A stretch of DNA of 64,000 bases from Alkalihalobacillus bogoriensis ATCC BAA-922 (GCF_000621445.1 NZ_KK211277.1:1-64000), one strand, 5' to 3'; positions 46,679 to 56,039 are shown, counted from the first letter of the stretch. Notes: generated from the sequence alone by a model not told the origin. Numbers and translations: made by a program.

Positions 46679-47803
46679 TTATGTGCGTAAATTATTCACT
46701 TTATTCATAAGTTCTTCCCGATTTGCATGTAACTGTAGTAATAACTGAAGCAAAGCTTGACTATCCAATTGACCGACAACCCATCCTCCATTCAATTGCT
46801 GTACTCTTTCTACAGGTGCGCCTAAATTAAAGGTAATCACAGGGTATCCAGAAAGAAGTGCTTCTGTTGTTGTATAAGAATATGTTTCTGGACAAATCGA
46901 AGACATAACAACGATGGAAATTTCATGTTGTGATAATAAATACGACAATTGTTTCGGCTCATATTGACCAACAACATGGAAGTAACCCGCTTCATCACTA
47001 TAAGGTGTAGGGTGTTTATCTGTCGTCCCAATGACTTTAATTGTCAATGGTAAACCTTGTTGTTTAATGGCTTCTTTTAGCTCATATAAAATTGTTAACC
47101 CTTTATTTTTTCCGATATGACCAATAAAAGCGATATTCAATCGGTTCAGTGCAAAATGTGGTTGGTATGTATACATAATATGCTCTGGGGTTTTTGGTGC
47201 AGAAACATGAATAGGAAGAGTCGGATAATATCGTTGAATAATTTCTTTCGTCGTGTGACTAGGTGCGATTACAGTATCTGCATGCTGGAGCAACTGAAAA
47301 AATTTATGTCTCCATTTGGCAATGCGAATCGAGGAGGCTTTCATATTAATTTGTTGCTCTGTAATAAGGTTCGTTTGAATACACGCTTGGCATTTTGCTA
47401 TATTTGTTTCAGCAAAACAATATTTTTCTTCATAATTAAGTAAGTTAAAGCTAGGGCAAACACAATAATAATCAGCAATAAAATAAGCATACGGGATGTT
47501 ACACCGAATAATATAATGAATAAGTTTAAATAGCGGGAATGTCACTAAATGATTAATATAAATATACGTTATGTTACACTGTTTTAACATTTTATGAAAT
47601 GAACTCCAATTGAGTTCAGTTGTTTGAATTGCATATCGTATTACTTTTTGTCTGTTCACTTCGATAACTGAAAGTAGATTTTCGTTCATTCGCAAACGAA
47701 AAATGTTCCTTATTCCTTTTAACTCTTCAATACATTGATTCTCATAAACTTCCGTCCCACCACCCCAAGGATGGCAAATAAATAATACTCCAGACCTTTC
47801 CAC
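46679..47803 (-). CDS. GT4-family glycosyltransferase
   Basis: 374-aa GT-B enzyme. ICHPWGGGTEVYENQCI is the N-terminal acceptor loop, and NIAFIGHIGKNKGLTILYEL and TEALLSGYPVITFNLGAPVER the donor half. A cluster of cysteines (CPSF, YCFAET, KCQACI, residues ~110–140) could be a metal-binding insert. Starts at GTG 47803 after AAAGGAGGAG. Divergent from the GT4 gene at 47962. Confidence 0.87.
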   Translation of the reverse strand: MERSGVLFICHPWGGGTEVYENQCIEELKGIRNIFRLRMNENLLSVIEVNRQKVIRYAIQTTELNWSSFHKMLKQCNITYIYINHLVTFPLFKLIHYIIRCNIPYAYFIADYYCVCPSFNLLNYEEKYCFAETNIAKCQACIQTNLITEQQINMKASSIRIAKWRHKFFQLLQHADTVIAPSHTTKEIIQRYYPTLPIHVSAPKTPEHIMYTYQPHFALNRLNIAFIGHIGKNKGLTILYELKEAIKQQGLPLTIKVIGTTDKHPTPYSDEAGYFHVVGQYEPKQLSYLLSQHEISIVVMSSICPETYSYTTTEALLSGYPVITFNLGAPVERVQQLNGGWVVGQLDSQALLQLLLQLHANREELMNKVNNLRT

Positions 47804-47961
47804 TATAACTCCTCCTTTCTTAGCACAATTTCTTAGCTTACAACCATCCTATTACAGAAAATTCAATAAGATGATAATTACTCAAATTTCCCTGCTACAA
47901 AGGAGACCAAACAGCCAAACTTTCGTGTCAAATTATAGTAACATTACATATAATTTTATGT

Positions 47962-49077
47962 ATGAACCTTATATTGGAGGTGGGTATCATAAACATATTG
48001 TTTACTTTTTTTATTCCGAGCGGTGGAGTGGAAACGTTAAACAGACAACGTTATTATGCACTACAACCACGCGGTATTAATTGCCATTTCTTATATTTAC
48101 AAAAAGGAACAGGATTGCAAAACAAGATCGATGCCCCGATATATGTCACCAACAATGATAAAGAAATTAAAGACATTATTGAGAAGGGAAACTTTGATGC
48201 CATCGTTGTAAATTCTGACCTTCTCTTACAAAAAAAAATGAAGGAAAGTGGTTATACCGGGCTTGTCATTTATGAAGTGCAAGGGTTAGGAACGGATAAG
48301 AAATACGCTGATTACTTTTTACAAAAACATGCTTCACCAATATTAAACCAATATTGTGATGCCATCCTTTATCCAAGGACACCTCATCTCGTCACAGCAT
48401 TTGAAAAGCACTTCCCGCATCTTCCTAAATATAGTTTTCACAATAGCTTCAGTCTTGACACCTTTCATTATAAACGTCAACCGAAACAGCCAAACCCTAT
48501 TGTCGGTTGGGTCGGTCGATTAGAGGAAAATAAAAACTGGCGTGATTTTTTAAAAATTGGTGCCCAGCTAAAAAAGGAGTTTCCTTCATTACAGCTTTGG
48601 ATGTTTGAAGACAGCACATTGTCAACAAAAGATGAAAGAATCGCGTTTAAACAAAATGTACAGGAATTACAGCTTCATCACTGTTTGCAAGTATTTGAAA
48701 ATCAGCCACACCATAAAATGGCTGCATATTTTTCAACCATTGGGGATTCCGGAGGGTTTCTGTGTTCAACTTCAAAAGTGGAGGGTTTTGGCTATGCTGT
48801 CCTCGAAGCGATGGTTTGTAAATGTCCTGTGTTATCAACCGATTCAGATGGAGTAAAAAATTTTATTAAACATAATCGAACCGGTAAATTTTTTACATTA
48901 GGCAATATCGCTGAAGCGGTCTCTCAAGGAAAAGAATTAATGACAAACAACAGATTAAGAGAAAAAATAAGAAATACTGGTGTAAAGCATATCGAAAATC
49001 ATTTTTCTCCTGAAAACTATGCCACTCATTTCATTAACATGATCGAGGAATTAAAAGTAAAGCGGCAAAGCCAATAA
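47962..49077 (+). CDS. GT4-family glycosyltransferase, probable AUA start
   Basis: GT-B enzyme: FFIPSGGVETLNRQRYYAL at the N-terminus, VGWVGRLEENKNW, and the donor site SKVEGFGYAVLEAMVCKCPVLST. The first in-frame ATG (47962, used here, 371 aa) has no ribosome site. A perfect TTGGAGGTG occurs at 47974–47982, and 8 nt after GGAGG comes ATA (47989), after which the protein reads NILFTFFIPSGGVETL, the natural start of the family. I therefore suspect translation from AUA at 47989 (362 aa), or an ATG-to-ATA mutation. Confidence 0.85.
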   Translation: MNLILEVGIINILFTFFIPSGGVETLNRQRYYALQPRGINCHFLYLQKGTGLQNKIDAPIYVTNNDKEIKDIIEKGNFDAIVVNSDLLLQKKMKESGYTGLVIYEVQGLGTDKKYADYFLQKHASPILNQYCDAILYPRTPHLVTAFEKHFPHLPKYSFHNSFSLDTFHYKRQPKQPNPIVGWVGRLEENKNWRDFLKIGAQLKKEFPSLQLWMFEDSTLSTKDERIAFKQNVQELQLHHCLQVFENQPHHKMAAYFSTIGDSGGFLCSTSKVEGFGYAVLEAMVCKCPVLSTDSDGVKNFIKHNRTGKFFTLGNIAEAVSQGKELMTNNRLREKIRNTGVKHIENHFSPENYATHFINMIEELKVKRQSQ

Positions 49078-49096
49078 GAAGAAAAGGAAATAATAT

Positions 49097-49127
49097 AAGC
49101 CAGCTACAAGACTCCCATAGCTGGCTT
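49097..49127. terminator. Bidirectional terminator
   Basis: AAGCCAGCTA pairs with TAGCTGGCTT (10 bp, 11 nt loop), between the convergent GT4 and sulfotransferase genes, flanked by A/T runs. Confidence 0.75.
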
Positions 49128-49132
49128 TTACA

Positions 49133-49945
49133 TTACCATAATTGATTTTTCTCATATCCATATTCAAGTAAAAAATCTCCTGTTATTTTTTTGAACTTTT
49201 CTTTGTGTTCGACAGTAAATTCCTCTCTCCACCCCCCTTTTTTTCCTTTACGAAATGTCCATGCTTGACTTGGGTTAATATTATCTTTCATCAATTGTAA
49301 CAATGTTTGCTTTGTCTCTTTTATTACCTTCTGTTTTTTCCTGAAGTCGTTTGTAAACGCCGATAAAAGATTTTTCTGTTTTTCCTGTATAGTGAAGTCA
49401 TCAAATAAAAACTCAATAATGGATAAAATCGCTTCATCTTTATTATTATCTTCAATCAAGTCTTCAAATCTCACACTGCATACAGAAGGGTCTTTTGTCC
49501 ATTCATAAATGAGTCGATACTCATCGTAAACACCTGGGTACCTCATAATTCCCCACTTATTCTGTTGTTCTTCTCCAATTAAGTCAATACCCATAATCAA
49601 TGCATTCAATTGTTCGTCTTTTGTCACTAGGCGTTCTTGAAAAACTTTATGAAGCGGATGTTCTGGAAATTTATCATTTATAAAATGCCTTAGTGACACT
49701 GTGACATCACGTAGGTCTCGATAAATTAAAAGATGTTTGATTTCGTTTTCTTGCAATTTCCTAGCTAACGATTTTTCATAAGGTAAATGGCTCGTAACAT
49801 AAGCCCCTTTTTGTAATTGAAATAGTTCATCTTCTTGCATTCGTTGTATATTCGGAATGCCTTCAATAATTTGCAGCAGTAAATTTGTTCCACTTTTTGG
49901 AACAGAATTCACAAATATTTTCGGAGTTTTTATTGAATCTATAAT
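49133..49945 (-). CDS. Sulfotransferase-domain protein, probable AUU start
   Basis: The PAPS 5'-phosphosulfate loop is FVNSVPKSGTNLLLQII and the 3'-phosphate site is LLIYRDLRDVTVSLRHFI; a C-terminal FRKGKKGGWREEFT region matches the conserved RKG-x3-W-K/R motif of cytosolic-type sulfotransferases. The usual start codon (GTG 49912) would cut inside the first beta-strand and lacks a ribosome site. AAGGAGGG lies upstream and 6 nt later comes ATT (49945), giving IIDSIKTPKIFVNSVPKSG, a normal N-terminus. So I extend the gene to AUU, 270 aa. Ends overlap the upstream GT2 gene by 7 nt. Confidence 0.82.
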   Translation of the reverse strand: MIDSIKTPKIFVNSVPKSGTNLLLQIIEGIPNIQRMQEDELFQLQKGAYVTSHLPYEKSLARKLQENEIKHLLIYRDLRDVTVSLRHFINDKFPEHPLHKVFQERLVTKDEQLNALIMGIDLIGEEQQNKWGIMRYPGVYDEYRLIYEWTKDPSVCSVRFEDLIEDNNKDEAILSIIEFLFDDFTIQEKQKNLLSAFTNDFRKKQKVIKETKQTLLQLMKDNINPSQAWTFRKGKKGGWREEFTVEHKEKFKKITGDFLLEYGYEKNQLW

Positions 49946-51108
49946 TGTAATCCCTCCTTTACTTTGGATAGTTGTGTCGTAAAATACAACTTTTCAAAAA
50001 TAATCTGTTCATAACTAGTGACCGGACTTAAGCTTTTATATTTATCTTGCTGAAACTGAATAATTAAGTTGTTTAAATCCCATGGCGAAGATGGAAAGGC
50101 TCCTTTTCCATAAACCATTGTTAATGGTGTGTTTGCTCGTTCAAGTCCGAGTTGAACAGCTTCTTCTTTTGTTCCACTAGGTAGCTGTAAAAAGGTTAGT
50201 CGTGGATCATTAATTGGTTGAAGTGCGTCTGTTACACTATGATTCCTACTGCAGTCGATAATAATAAAGTTAAAATTACTATACGTTTGTTCTAACAAAT
50301 CCTCGAATTTAGTTTCAACATTACTCATTTGGTCATCTACTGGGAATATAATTGTTAAAAATGGAGCTATATGCCTCCGTTGTCTTGCTTCATATCTTGC
50401 CAGATTAAAAGCATATCTCCATTTACGATGACCGTCTTTCGAATGTTTTACTTGAGCTGATACGCTTAGTGGTGATTCAGTACGATATTCCATTAACACT
50501 TCAGGTATAAATTGAATGTCACAAACTTCTGTAATACGGAGCCAATATTCATAATCCTCTACAGGGGCAAGTTTATATCCTTCGATCATAGCGGCATACC
50601 GCTTTTTATACATAAACGAAACCCCAATAAAGCAATGATTAATTAAATTTTCCTTCGGTTGATTTTGATAATCATAAAACTCTTTTAATTGTGGTTCTTT
50701 TAATTGCTCCCCGTCGGCATCAATATGTCGAAAACTACTAAAAGATAAACCAACATTTTTAGGTGCCTGTTCTAACGTATTTCTGTGTTGTTCTAAAAAA
50801 GTTGGGTAATAAATATTATCGCTAGAAACCCATGTGAAATATTTAATTTCACGTATACTCATTAAATAATGAAACCCTGTATTTAATGCTTTAGGTACCC
50901 CTTCATTTTTCTCTTTTTCAATGAGGTGCACCCTAGAATCGCCTTGTGTTATCTCTTTTATTTGTTTGACCGTTTTAGCTGAAGCTCCATCAGAAACAAT
51001 GACAAAGTGGAAATGTTGATAACTTTGGTTAAGCATAGACTGTAATGCCAGCTTTAAATATTCGGGAACTTGAGTATAAACAGGCATGACTACTCCGACA
51101 TCTTTCAA
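49939..51108 (-). CDS. Tandem GT2-domain glycosyltransferase
   Basis: 389 aa. The N-terminal GT2 domain (GVVMPVYTQVPEYLKLALQSM, FVIVSDGAS, WVSSDNIYYP) is followed from about residue 245 by a second, shorter GT2-like unit (FLTIIFPVDDQMSNVETKF, FIIIDCSRN). The second unit lacks an obvious DxD and may be inactive or only structural. Starts at TTG 51108 with GAGGTGAAG upstream. Followed by the sulfotransferase, suggesting one glycan-building unit. Confidence 0.87.
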   Translation of the reverse strand: MKDVGVVMPVYTQVPEYLKLALQSMLNQSYQHFHFVIVSDGASAKTVKQIKEITQGDSRVHLIEKEKNEGVPKALNTGFHYLMSIREIKYFTWVSSDNIYYPTFLEQHRNTLEQAPKNVGLSFSSFRHIDADGEQLKEPQLKEFYDYQNQPKENLINHCFIGVSFMYKKRYAAMIEGYKLAPVEDYEYWLRITEVCDIQFIPEVLMEYRTESPLSVSAQVKHSKDGHRKWRYAFNLARYEARQRRHIAPFLTIIFPVDDQMSNVETKFEDLLEQTYSNFNFIIIDCSRNHSVTDALQPINDPRLTFLQLPSGTKEEAVQLGLERANTPLTMVYGKGAFPSSPWDLNNLIIQFQQDKYKSLSPVTSYEQIIFEKLYFTTQLSKVKEGLQL

Positions 51109-51140
51109 AAGTCTTCACCTCTTTATCGTCAATTTTGTTT

Positions 51141-52031
51141 TCAAGACAAGTTTCGGTAATAGTCCAATGTATCTTTCATCGAAGCAGAAAAAGGAATCGT
51201 TGGTTTCCACCCTAATTTTGATATTTTTTCAGGGTTGACTGGAGAAGGGTTATTTATTTCTCCATATTGCTTACTTTTCACATTAAAATGCACATCTGTG
51301 AAAGTTTTCAAATGCATGGTGACATCTCCTAATGAATGATTTATTCCTGATGAAATGTCGTAAATTTCACCTGGTTTTCCGTGTTGAAACAAGACATCAT
51401 ATCCTTTCACAACATCGCGAACATCAACGAAATCACGTTGAACACCGAGATGACTAACCTCTAGATGCTTTTGTTCCGTTTCGTCTTGTTCCATATTCAT
51501 GATTTTCCGTGCAAAAATCGAGCAAACACCGTTTGAACGACCTGGTCCAACGATATTTGAAGGTTTTGCGATTACGACGTTTAGTCCATATAAATGACTC
51601 CATGATTGAGCAATCAATACTTGCATCGTCTTACTTAAGCTATAAGGGTGTGTGAGAGTTGCAATATTTCCAACATCAAATTGCAAAGCAGAGCCAACAA
51701 TGACGACTTTGCATGAAGGACATTCTTTTCTAACGGCGTCAAGCAAATAAATCGTCGTCATCATATTCGCTTGAATTGAAGAGACCGGGTCCTCCCATGA
51801 GTCTCCAACATGATTTTGCCCTGCTAAATGCAGGACATAATCAGGCTTTGTTGCTTTGATTAGTTCTAAAACAGCCTTTTGGTTTGTTAAATCACAATAT
51901 TTAACTTCACAGTTTTTTGCTTCTACTTCACTTTTTCTAGTGATCGCAATCACTTCATAGCGAGCGTCACTAAAATGTTGGCATGCATGCTGACCTGTAA
52001 ATCCACTTGCACCTGTTATGATGATTTTCAT
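51141..52031 (-). CDS. NAD-dependent epimerase/reductase of the GDP-mannose dehydratase type
   Basis: 296-aa short-chain dehydrogenase. Rossmann motif TGASGFTGQHAC (residues ~5–16), catalytic YxxxK as HPYSLSKTMQ, and SSGINHSLGDV in the C-terminal substrate part. Resembles GDP-6-deoxy-D-lyxo-4-hexulose reductase (Rmd)-type enzymes. Its start overlaps the previous gene's end by 4 nt. Works in nucleotide-sugar synthesis; exact product uncertain. Confidence 0.85.
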   Translation of the reverse strand: MKIIITGASGFTGQHACQHFSDARYEVIAITRKSEVEAKNCEVKYCDLTNQKAVLELIKATKPDYVLHLAGQNHVGDSWEDPVSSIQANMMTTIYLLDAVRKECPSCKVVIVGSALQFDVGNIATLTHPYSLSKTMQVLIAQSWSHLYGLNVVIAKPSNIVGPGRSNGVCSIFARKIMNMEQDETEQKHLEVSHLGVQRDFVDVRDVVKGYDVLFQHGKPGEIYDISSGINHSLGDVTMHLKTFTDVHFNVKSKQYGEINNPSPVNPEKISKLGWKPTIPFSASMKDTLDYYRNLS

Positions 52032-52855
52032 GATTGTCTCATCCAGTCTTTTAATTCAAGTATCATTTCTTTATAATCAGGCACATCATACTGGAAATCA
52101 GACCGCGTGTTTTTCAAAGTTCGGTCAATCACTTTGCTATCATCAGGTGAAATTTCGACGTCTTCCTTTTCAAAGACTTCTTTTATTATCGTTAGTAACT
52201 CATATTTTGAAATTTTTGTTTCTGAACATAAATGATATAGGCCCGTCACATGGTGCTCGATTATCTTTTCAATCGCTTTCGCTAACTCAAGTGTTGTCAC
52301 TCCATTCCATAACGCCTTTGTGTAACCACTCACTTCTCCTGTTTGTTTCATAAACCATAGAAATAAGCCAATTCCATTGTCTTTTAATTCAGGACCTATA
52401 ATGGACGTCCGAATCGTTACATGTTTATCGCTTAAAATTTCTCCAAGCTTTTTCGACTCTGAATATACAGACGTTCCATCAGGGTCATCTGTCTCAGTGT
52501 ACTCTCCTTTTTTACCTGAGAACACACAATCCGTGCTAATTTGCACGAGTTTTCCACCATATCGCTCTGTTAACTTCACGAGTTGTTGTGGCAATATACT
52601 GTTCACTTGAAAAGCAAGAAAGGGATCATCTGTAGCATGTTGATTTAATATTCCCGTGCAGTTTACTGTAATATGAGGTCTTATATTTTCAATAACTTTC
52701 TCAACATCTTGACTATTTGTCACATCTAGGAAGATACCATTTGTGTCTGTTTGATCACGCGAAGAATAATATACTTCATATCCTTCTTTTCCTTGAAAAT
52801 ATTTTGTTATCACATGACCGGCCATTCCTTTTCCGCCAAGAATGAGCAACCTCAT
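52028..52855 (-). CDS. RmlD-like nucleotide-sugar reductase
   Basis: 275 aa, RmlD family: LILGGKGMAGHVITKYF, ISTDCVFSGKKGEYTETD, SVYSESKKLGE (YxxxK). Lies 2 nt from the UDP-GlcNAc 4,6-dehydratase gene. An RmlD-like reductase in this position, rather than the larger CapF/WbjC, is the arrangement known for UDP-N-acetyl-L-rhamnosamine/L-quinovosamine synthesis (WbvB–WbvR–WbvD). This is the second RmlD homologue in the window; the one at 56719 belongs with RmlABC. Confidence 0.85.
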   Translation of the reverse strand: MRLLILGGKGMAGHVITKYFQGKEGYEVYYSSRDQTDTNGIFLDVTNSQDVEKVIENIRPHITVNCTGILNQHATDDPFLAFQVNSILPQQLVKLTERYGGKLVQISTDCVFSGKKGEYTETDDPDGTSVYSESKKLGEILSDKHVTIRTSIIGPELKDNGIGLFLWFMKQTGEVSGYTKALWNGVTTLELAKAIEKIIEHHVTGLYHLCSETKISKYELLTIIKEVFEKEDVEISPDDSKVIDRTLKNTRSDFQYDVPDYKEMILELKDWMRQS

Positions 52856-52856
52856 T

Positions 52857-53849
52857 TTAAATAAAGCCCCCTTTCTTTAACATCGCTTTAATCTCAGATT
52901 GGGTCATTAAATTTTGACTAGAATTATAATCTTCTAGATTTGCAGGCTCATAGTTAGCGTACCTGTCCTTTAACCCTTCAATTGGTACCGTCGGTAAAAT
53001 TACAAAATACTCCTCATCATAGAGAATCGCTTTATCACTTTCATATGAGGAAAGAAGCAACTCCGCAATTTTTTCCCCTGGACGTATACCAAGTATTTCA
53101 AACTCGACGTCTTTCACATTTGCTGCTTCAGCAATAACTTTTGCTAAATCAACAATTTTACATGCTGGCATTTTCATCACGTACGTTTCCCCGCCGTAGC
53201 TTTCTACTGTCGCTTTAAACACGAGTTTTATCGCATCCTCTAATGTTAAAAAGAACCTCGTCATATTCATGTGTGTAATGCCAATTTTTCCAGTGTCTTT
53301 AATTTGCTTTTTAAAGACATGAATAACACTTCCATTTGAGCCGAGAACATTGCCTCCACGGATACAGACAAACCTGGTTTTTGTGTTTAATGTGTTCGCA
53401 TGAATAATTAATTTTTCTCCCATTGCTTTTGTTAACCCGTAAAAGTTAGAAGGATTGGATGCTTTATCTGTAGAAATGTAAATAACTTTATCAACATTAC
53501 ATTTCATCGCAACATCAATAACATTTTGAGTGCCGATGACGTTTGATTTTAACGCTTCAATTGGTTGGTCCTCACAGACAGGGACATGCTTTAATGCGGC
53601 GAGATGATATATATAGTCGACTTGATGACAAGCATCGAGAAGAGAATCTTTTTCTTTAATGTCACCTATAATAAATTTTAATTTTTTATCATGATTAAAC
53701 TCTTGTTTCATATCAAATTGATTTGCTTCATTTCTTGAAAAAATTCGAATTTCCTTAGGGTTATGAGTTAACAACTGACGAACAAGTTCATATCCCCATG
53801 AACCAGTACCGCCAGTCACTAAAATGATTTTATCTTTAAACAACTTCAC
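52857..53849 (-). CDS. UDP-GlcNAc 4,6-dehydratase/5-epimerase (CapE/FnlA/WbvB-like)
   Basis: 330 aa. ILVTGGTGSWGYELVRQL is the NAD site, HLAALKHVPVCEDQP and STDKASNPSNFYGLTKAMGEKL give the family's modified catalytic motif (FYGLTK instead of YxxxK context), and IRGGNVLGSNGSV is conserved. Members convert UDP-GlcNAc to a 4-keto-6-deoxy sugar and epimerise C5. Overlaps the 2-epimerase gene by 14 nt, so the two are translationally coupled. Confidence 0.9.
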   Translation of the reverse strand: MKLFKDKIILVTGGTGSWGYELVRQLLTHNPKEIRIFSRNEANQFDMKQEFNHDKKLKFIIGDIKEKDSLLDACHQVDYIYHLAALKHVPVCEDQPIEALKSNVIGTQNVIDVAMKCNVDKVIYISTDKASNPSNFYGLTKAMGEKLIIHANTLNTKTRFVCIRGGNVLGSNGSVIHVFKKQIKDTGKIGITHMNMTRFFLTLEDAIKLVFKATVESYGGETYVMKMPACKIVDLAKVIAEAANVKDVEFEILGIRPGEKIAELLLSSYESDKAILYDEEYFVILPTVPIEGLKDRYANYEPANLEDYNSSQNLMTQSEIKAMLKKGGFI

Positions 53850-54927
53850 TACCTCCTAAAATGATTTTTACGACTTTATCTGATACATCTGCATCATCAT
53901 ATCCTTTTGGGAACACCCATGTTTTTGGTTGATTAACCATAACACGAACAGCTGTTACCATTTGTTTTGCTTGAATTCCTGATAAAAGATTGCTTCCGCA
54001 TTCAATGGTCTCAGGACGTTCTGTTGTTTTCCGAACTGTTACAGTTGGAACATGAAACAAACAACACTCTTCTTGAACAGTCCCACTATCTGTGAGGACA
54101 CAATACGCATTTTTTTCAAGTTGGATAAAATCAAAAAATCCAAATGGTTCATGAAACTCTACGAGAGGGTCCATTTCGAGGAAATCTGCTTTTTCTAATT
54201 TTGATTTTGTTCTCGGATGAATACTGCATATCACTCTTTTTTGAAACTGGCTCGCAACAAGCTGAATTCCTTTCATAATTTCTAGTAGACGGTCTTCATG
54301 GTCAACATTTTCGGCTCTATGAATCGTGACTAAAAAATAATCTTGTCGTTGCAAATTCAGCTTTTGTAAAATCTCACTTTCGTTTATCTCTTTGTTGTAA
54401 TGTTGTAACACTTCGTAAATTGGGTTACCTGATATATAAATTCGATTGGAAGGAATGCCCTCTTTGAGTAGATTTTCTTTACTTTGAGGAGTATACGGTA
54501 AATTAATCGTTGAAATCGCATCGATAACACGACGGTTTTTTTCTTCTGGTACCTCTAAGTCAAAACAACGGTTTCCGGCTTCCATATGAATAACAGGAAT
54601 TCCCATTCTTTCAGCTAATATCGCACTTAACCCACTGTTTGTATCTCCTAACACGAGCACTTTATCTGGCTTTTCTTTTAAAAGAATCGGCTCTAATTTT
54701 TTAAAGAGCGATGCTAATTGTTCCCCTAATGTTTGCTGTTGATGTCCTAGGACATAGTCTGGTGCTCGAACTTGTAATTCTTTAAAAAACACCTCGCTTA
54801 ATGAAGTGGTAAAGTTTTGCCCTGTATGGACAACGATATGATTTTCAGCTAGCTCATCGAGTTTTTTCATAACAAGACTCAATCGAATGATTTCTGGTCT
54901 AGTTCCTAAAATTGTCATTACTTTCAT
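53836..54927 (-). CDS. wecB: UDP-N-acetylglucosamine 2-epimerase family (WecB/FnlC/CapG-like)
   Basis: 363 aa. MKVMTILGTRPEIIRLSLVM at the start, VLVLGDTNSGLSA, HMEAGNRCFDLEVPEEKNRR and LTDSGTVQEECC are the family landmarks. In this operon it more likely epimerises C2 of the 6-deoxy intermediate (WbjD/WbvD role) than makes ManNAc. Start at ATG 54927 chosen for GAGGGG 7 nt upstream. First gene of the minus-strand nucleotide-sugar operon. Confidence 0.9.
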   Translation of the reverse strand: MKVMTILGTRPEIIRLSLVMKKLDELAENHIVVHTGQNFTTSLSEVFFKELQVRAPDYVLGHQQQTLGEQLASLFKKLEPILLKEKPDKVLVLGDTNSGLSAILAERMGIPVIHMEAGNRCFDLEVPEEKNRRVIDAISTINLPYTPQSKENLLKEGIPSNRIYISGNPIYEVLQHYNKEINESEILQKLNLQRQDYFLVTIHRAENVDHEDRLLEIMKGIQLVASQFQKRVICSIHPRTKSKLEKADFLEMDPLVEFHEPFGFFDFIQLEKNAYCVLTDSGTVQEECCLFHVPTVTVRKTTERPETIECGSNLLSGIQAKQMVTAVRVMVNQPKTWVFPKGYDDADVSDKVVKIILGGSEVV

Positions 54928-55075
54928 AGAAAACCCCTCGTTTATTTTCAAATTCAAACGTGTCAACAAAATGACTTTACTTTTACACTATGTTCATAAC
55001 CCTCTATTGCTATAGGCCATGCCGTCATTTTCCTAAATTTAGTTATTCGTTTATACGAGCTTTTACTCAATCTAT

Positions 55076-55150
55076 AAGAAAAAAGCAGGAGCGTCTTTTC
55101 TTTCAAAGCTTCACTGCTACACCAATATTTTTATCTTTCTTATCTTTTAA
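55076..55150 (+). repeat. Interspersed structured repeat, internally deleted copy E
   Basis: Has the first block (AAGAAAAAAGCAGGAGCGTCTTTTCTTTCAA split at the usual place) joined directly to the last block (AGCTTCACTGCTACACCAA), so the central ~100 bp is missing. It sits in the 349 bp gap between two divergent genes, just before a GGAATACC/GGTATTCC hairpin (about 55155–55190). Confidence 0.75.
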
Positions 55151-55276
55151 AAAAGGAATACCGAGAGCTATATAGCCCAATAGGTATTCCTACTAATGTA
55201 ACGTAGCGCACATTTTGTTGAGAAAGCATACGATACAGATGAAACCCGCAAATTTAATAGAAAAGAGTGATCATCT

Positions 55277-55969
55277 ATGAATGACATCATCATCCATCTT
55301 CATATGCCTAAAACGGGAGGGACAACATTAAAAAATATCATCAAAAAAAATGTTCCATCCCATTTGAACTTTGATATTTATGAAGACCATCATGAAAGAG
55401 CAGAAAAACTAAAAGCCATTGCAAACCAACCTACAGCTTGCATTCAAGGACATTTTCCATATGGTGTACATGAATTTTTCACTACACCATGTGTTTATAT
55501 TACAATGCTTCGTGAACCAGCAGAAAGAATCATTTCTGAATATTATTTTATCTGTACGAACAAAAAACATCGGCTCCATCACCAAGTTAAGAATATGACA
55601 CTTGAACAATATCAAAGTCAGCCAAATCATATGAATATACAAACTCGTTTTCTTTCAGGTCAACTCGGTTCCCCGTTAACTGAAAAAGATTTACAACAAG
55701 CAAGGAAAAATATCACATCCCATTTTTCAGTTGTCGGATTAACGGAACAATTTAATGAGTCGTTATTTTTAATGAAACAAAGATTCGGCTGGGCGCAAAC
55801 ACAATATACAAAGCTAAATAAAACAAAGAAAAAAACTCCGATCCACAAAATACGAAAAAAAACGATCGACATGATTTATGCCAATAATTCTCTCGACCAA
55901 CAACTTTATTCCTTTGCTAAACAACGCTTACAACAACAACTCCACCAATTCCATCATACAAAACGATGA
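55277..55969 (+). CDS. Sulfotransferase-family protein (carbohydrate type)
   Basis: 230 aa. IIIHLHMPKTGGTTLKNII is the PAPS phosphosulfate loop, and ITMLREPAERIISEYYF the 3'-phosphate site; both match the Sulfotransfer_2 (heparan-sulfate-like) clan. The catalytic-region His/Glu are not certain from sequence alone. Basic C-terminus. Second sulfotransferase-like gene in the glycan cluster, a different subfamily from the one at 49133. Upstream AAAAGAGTGAT is a weak ribosome site. Confidence 0.82.
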   Translation: MNDIIIHLHMPKTGGTTLKNIIKKNVPSHLNFDIYEDHHERAEKLKAIANQPTACIQGHFPYGVHEFFTTPCVYITMLREPAERIISEYYFICTNKKHRLHHQVKNMTLEQYQSQPNHMNIQTRFLSGQLGSPLTEKDLQQARKNITSHFSVVGLTEQFNESLFLMKQRFGWAQTQYTKLNKTKKKTPIHKIRKKTIDMIYANNSLDQQLYSFAKQRLQQQLHQFHHTKR

Positions 55970-56039
55970 TAAAAGGCTTCCGAATTCTTTTTTTCGCTTG
56001 GACGACTAATTGCTCCATTTACGATTTCTTTTATAGTAG

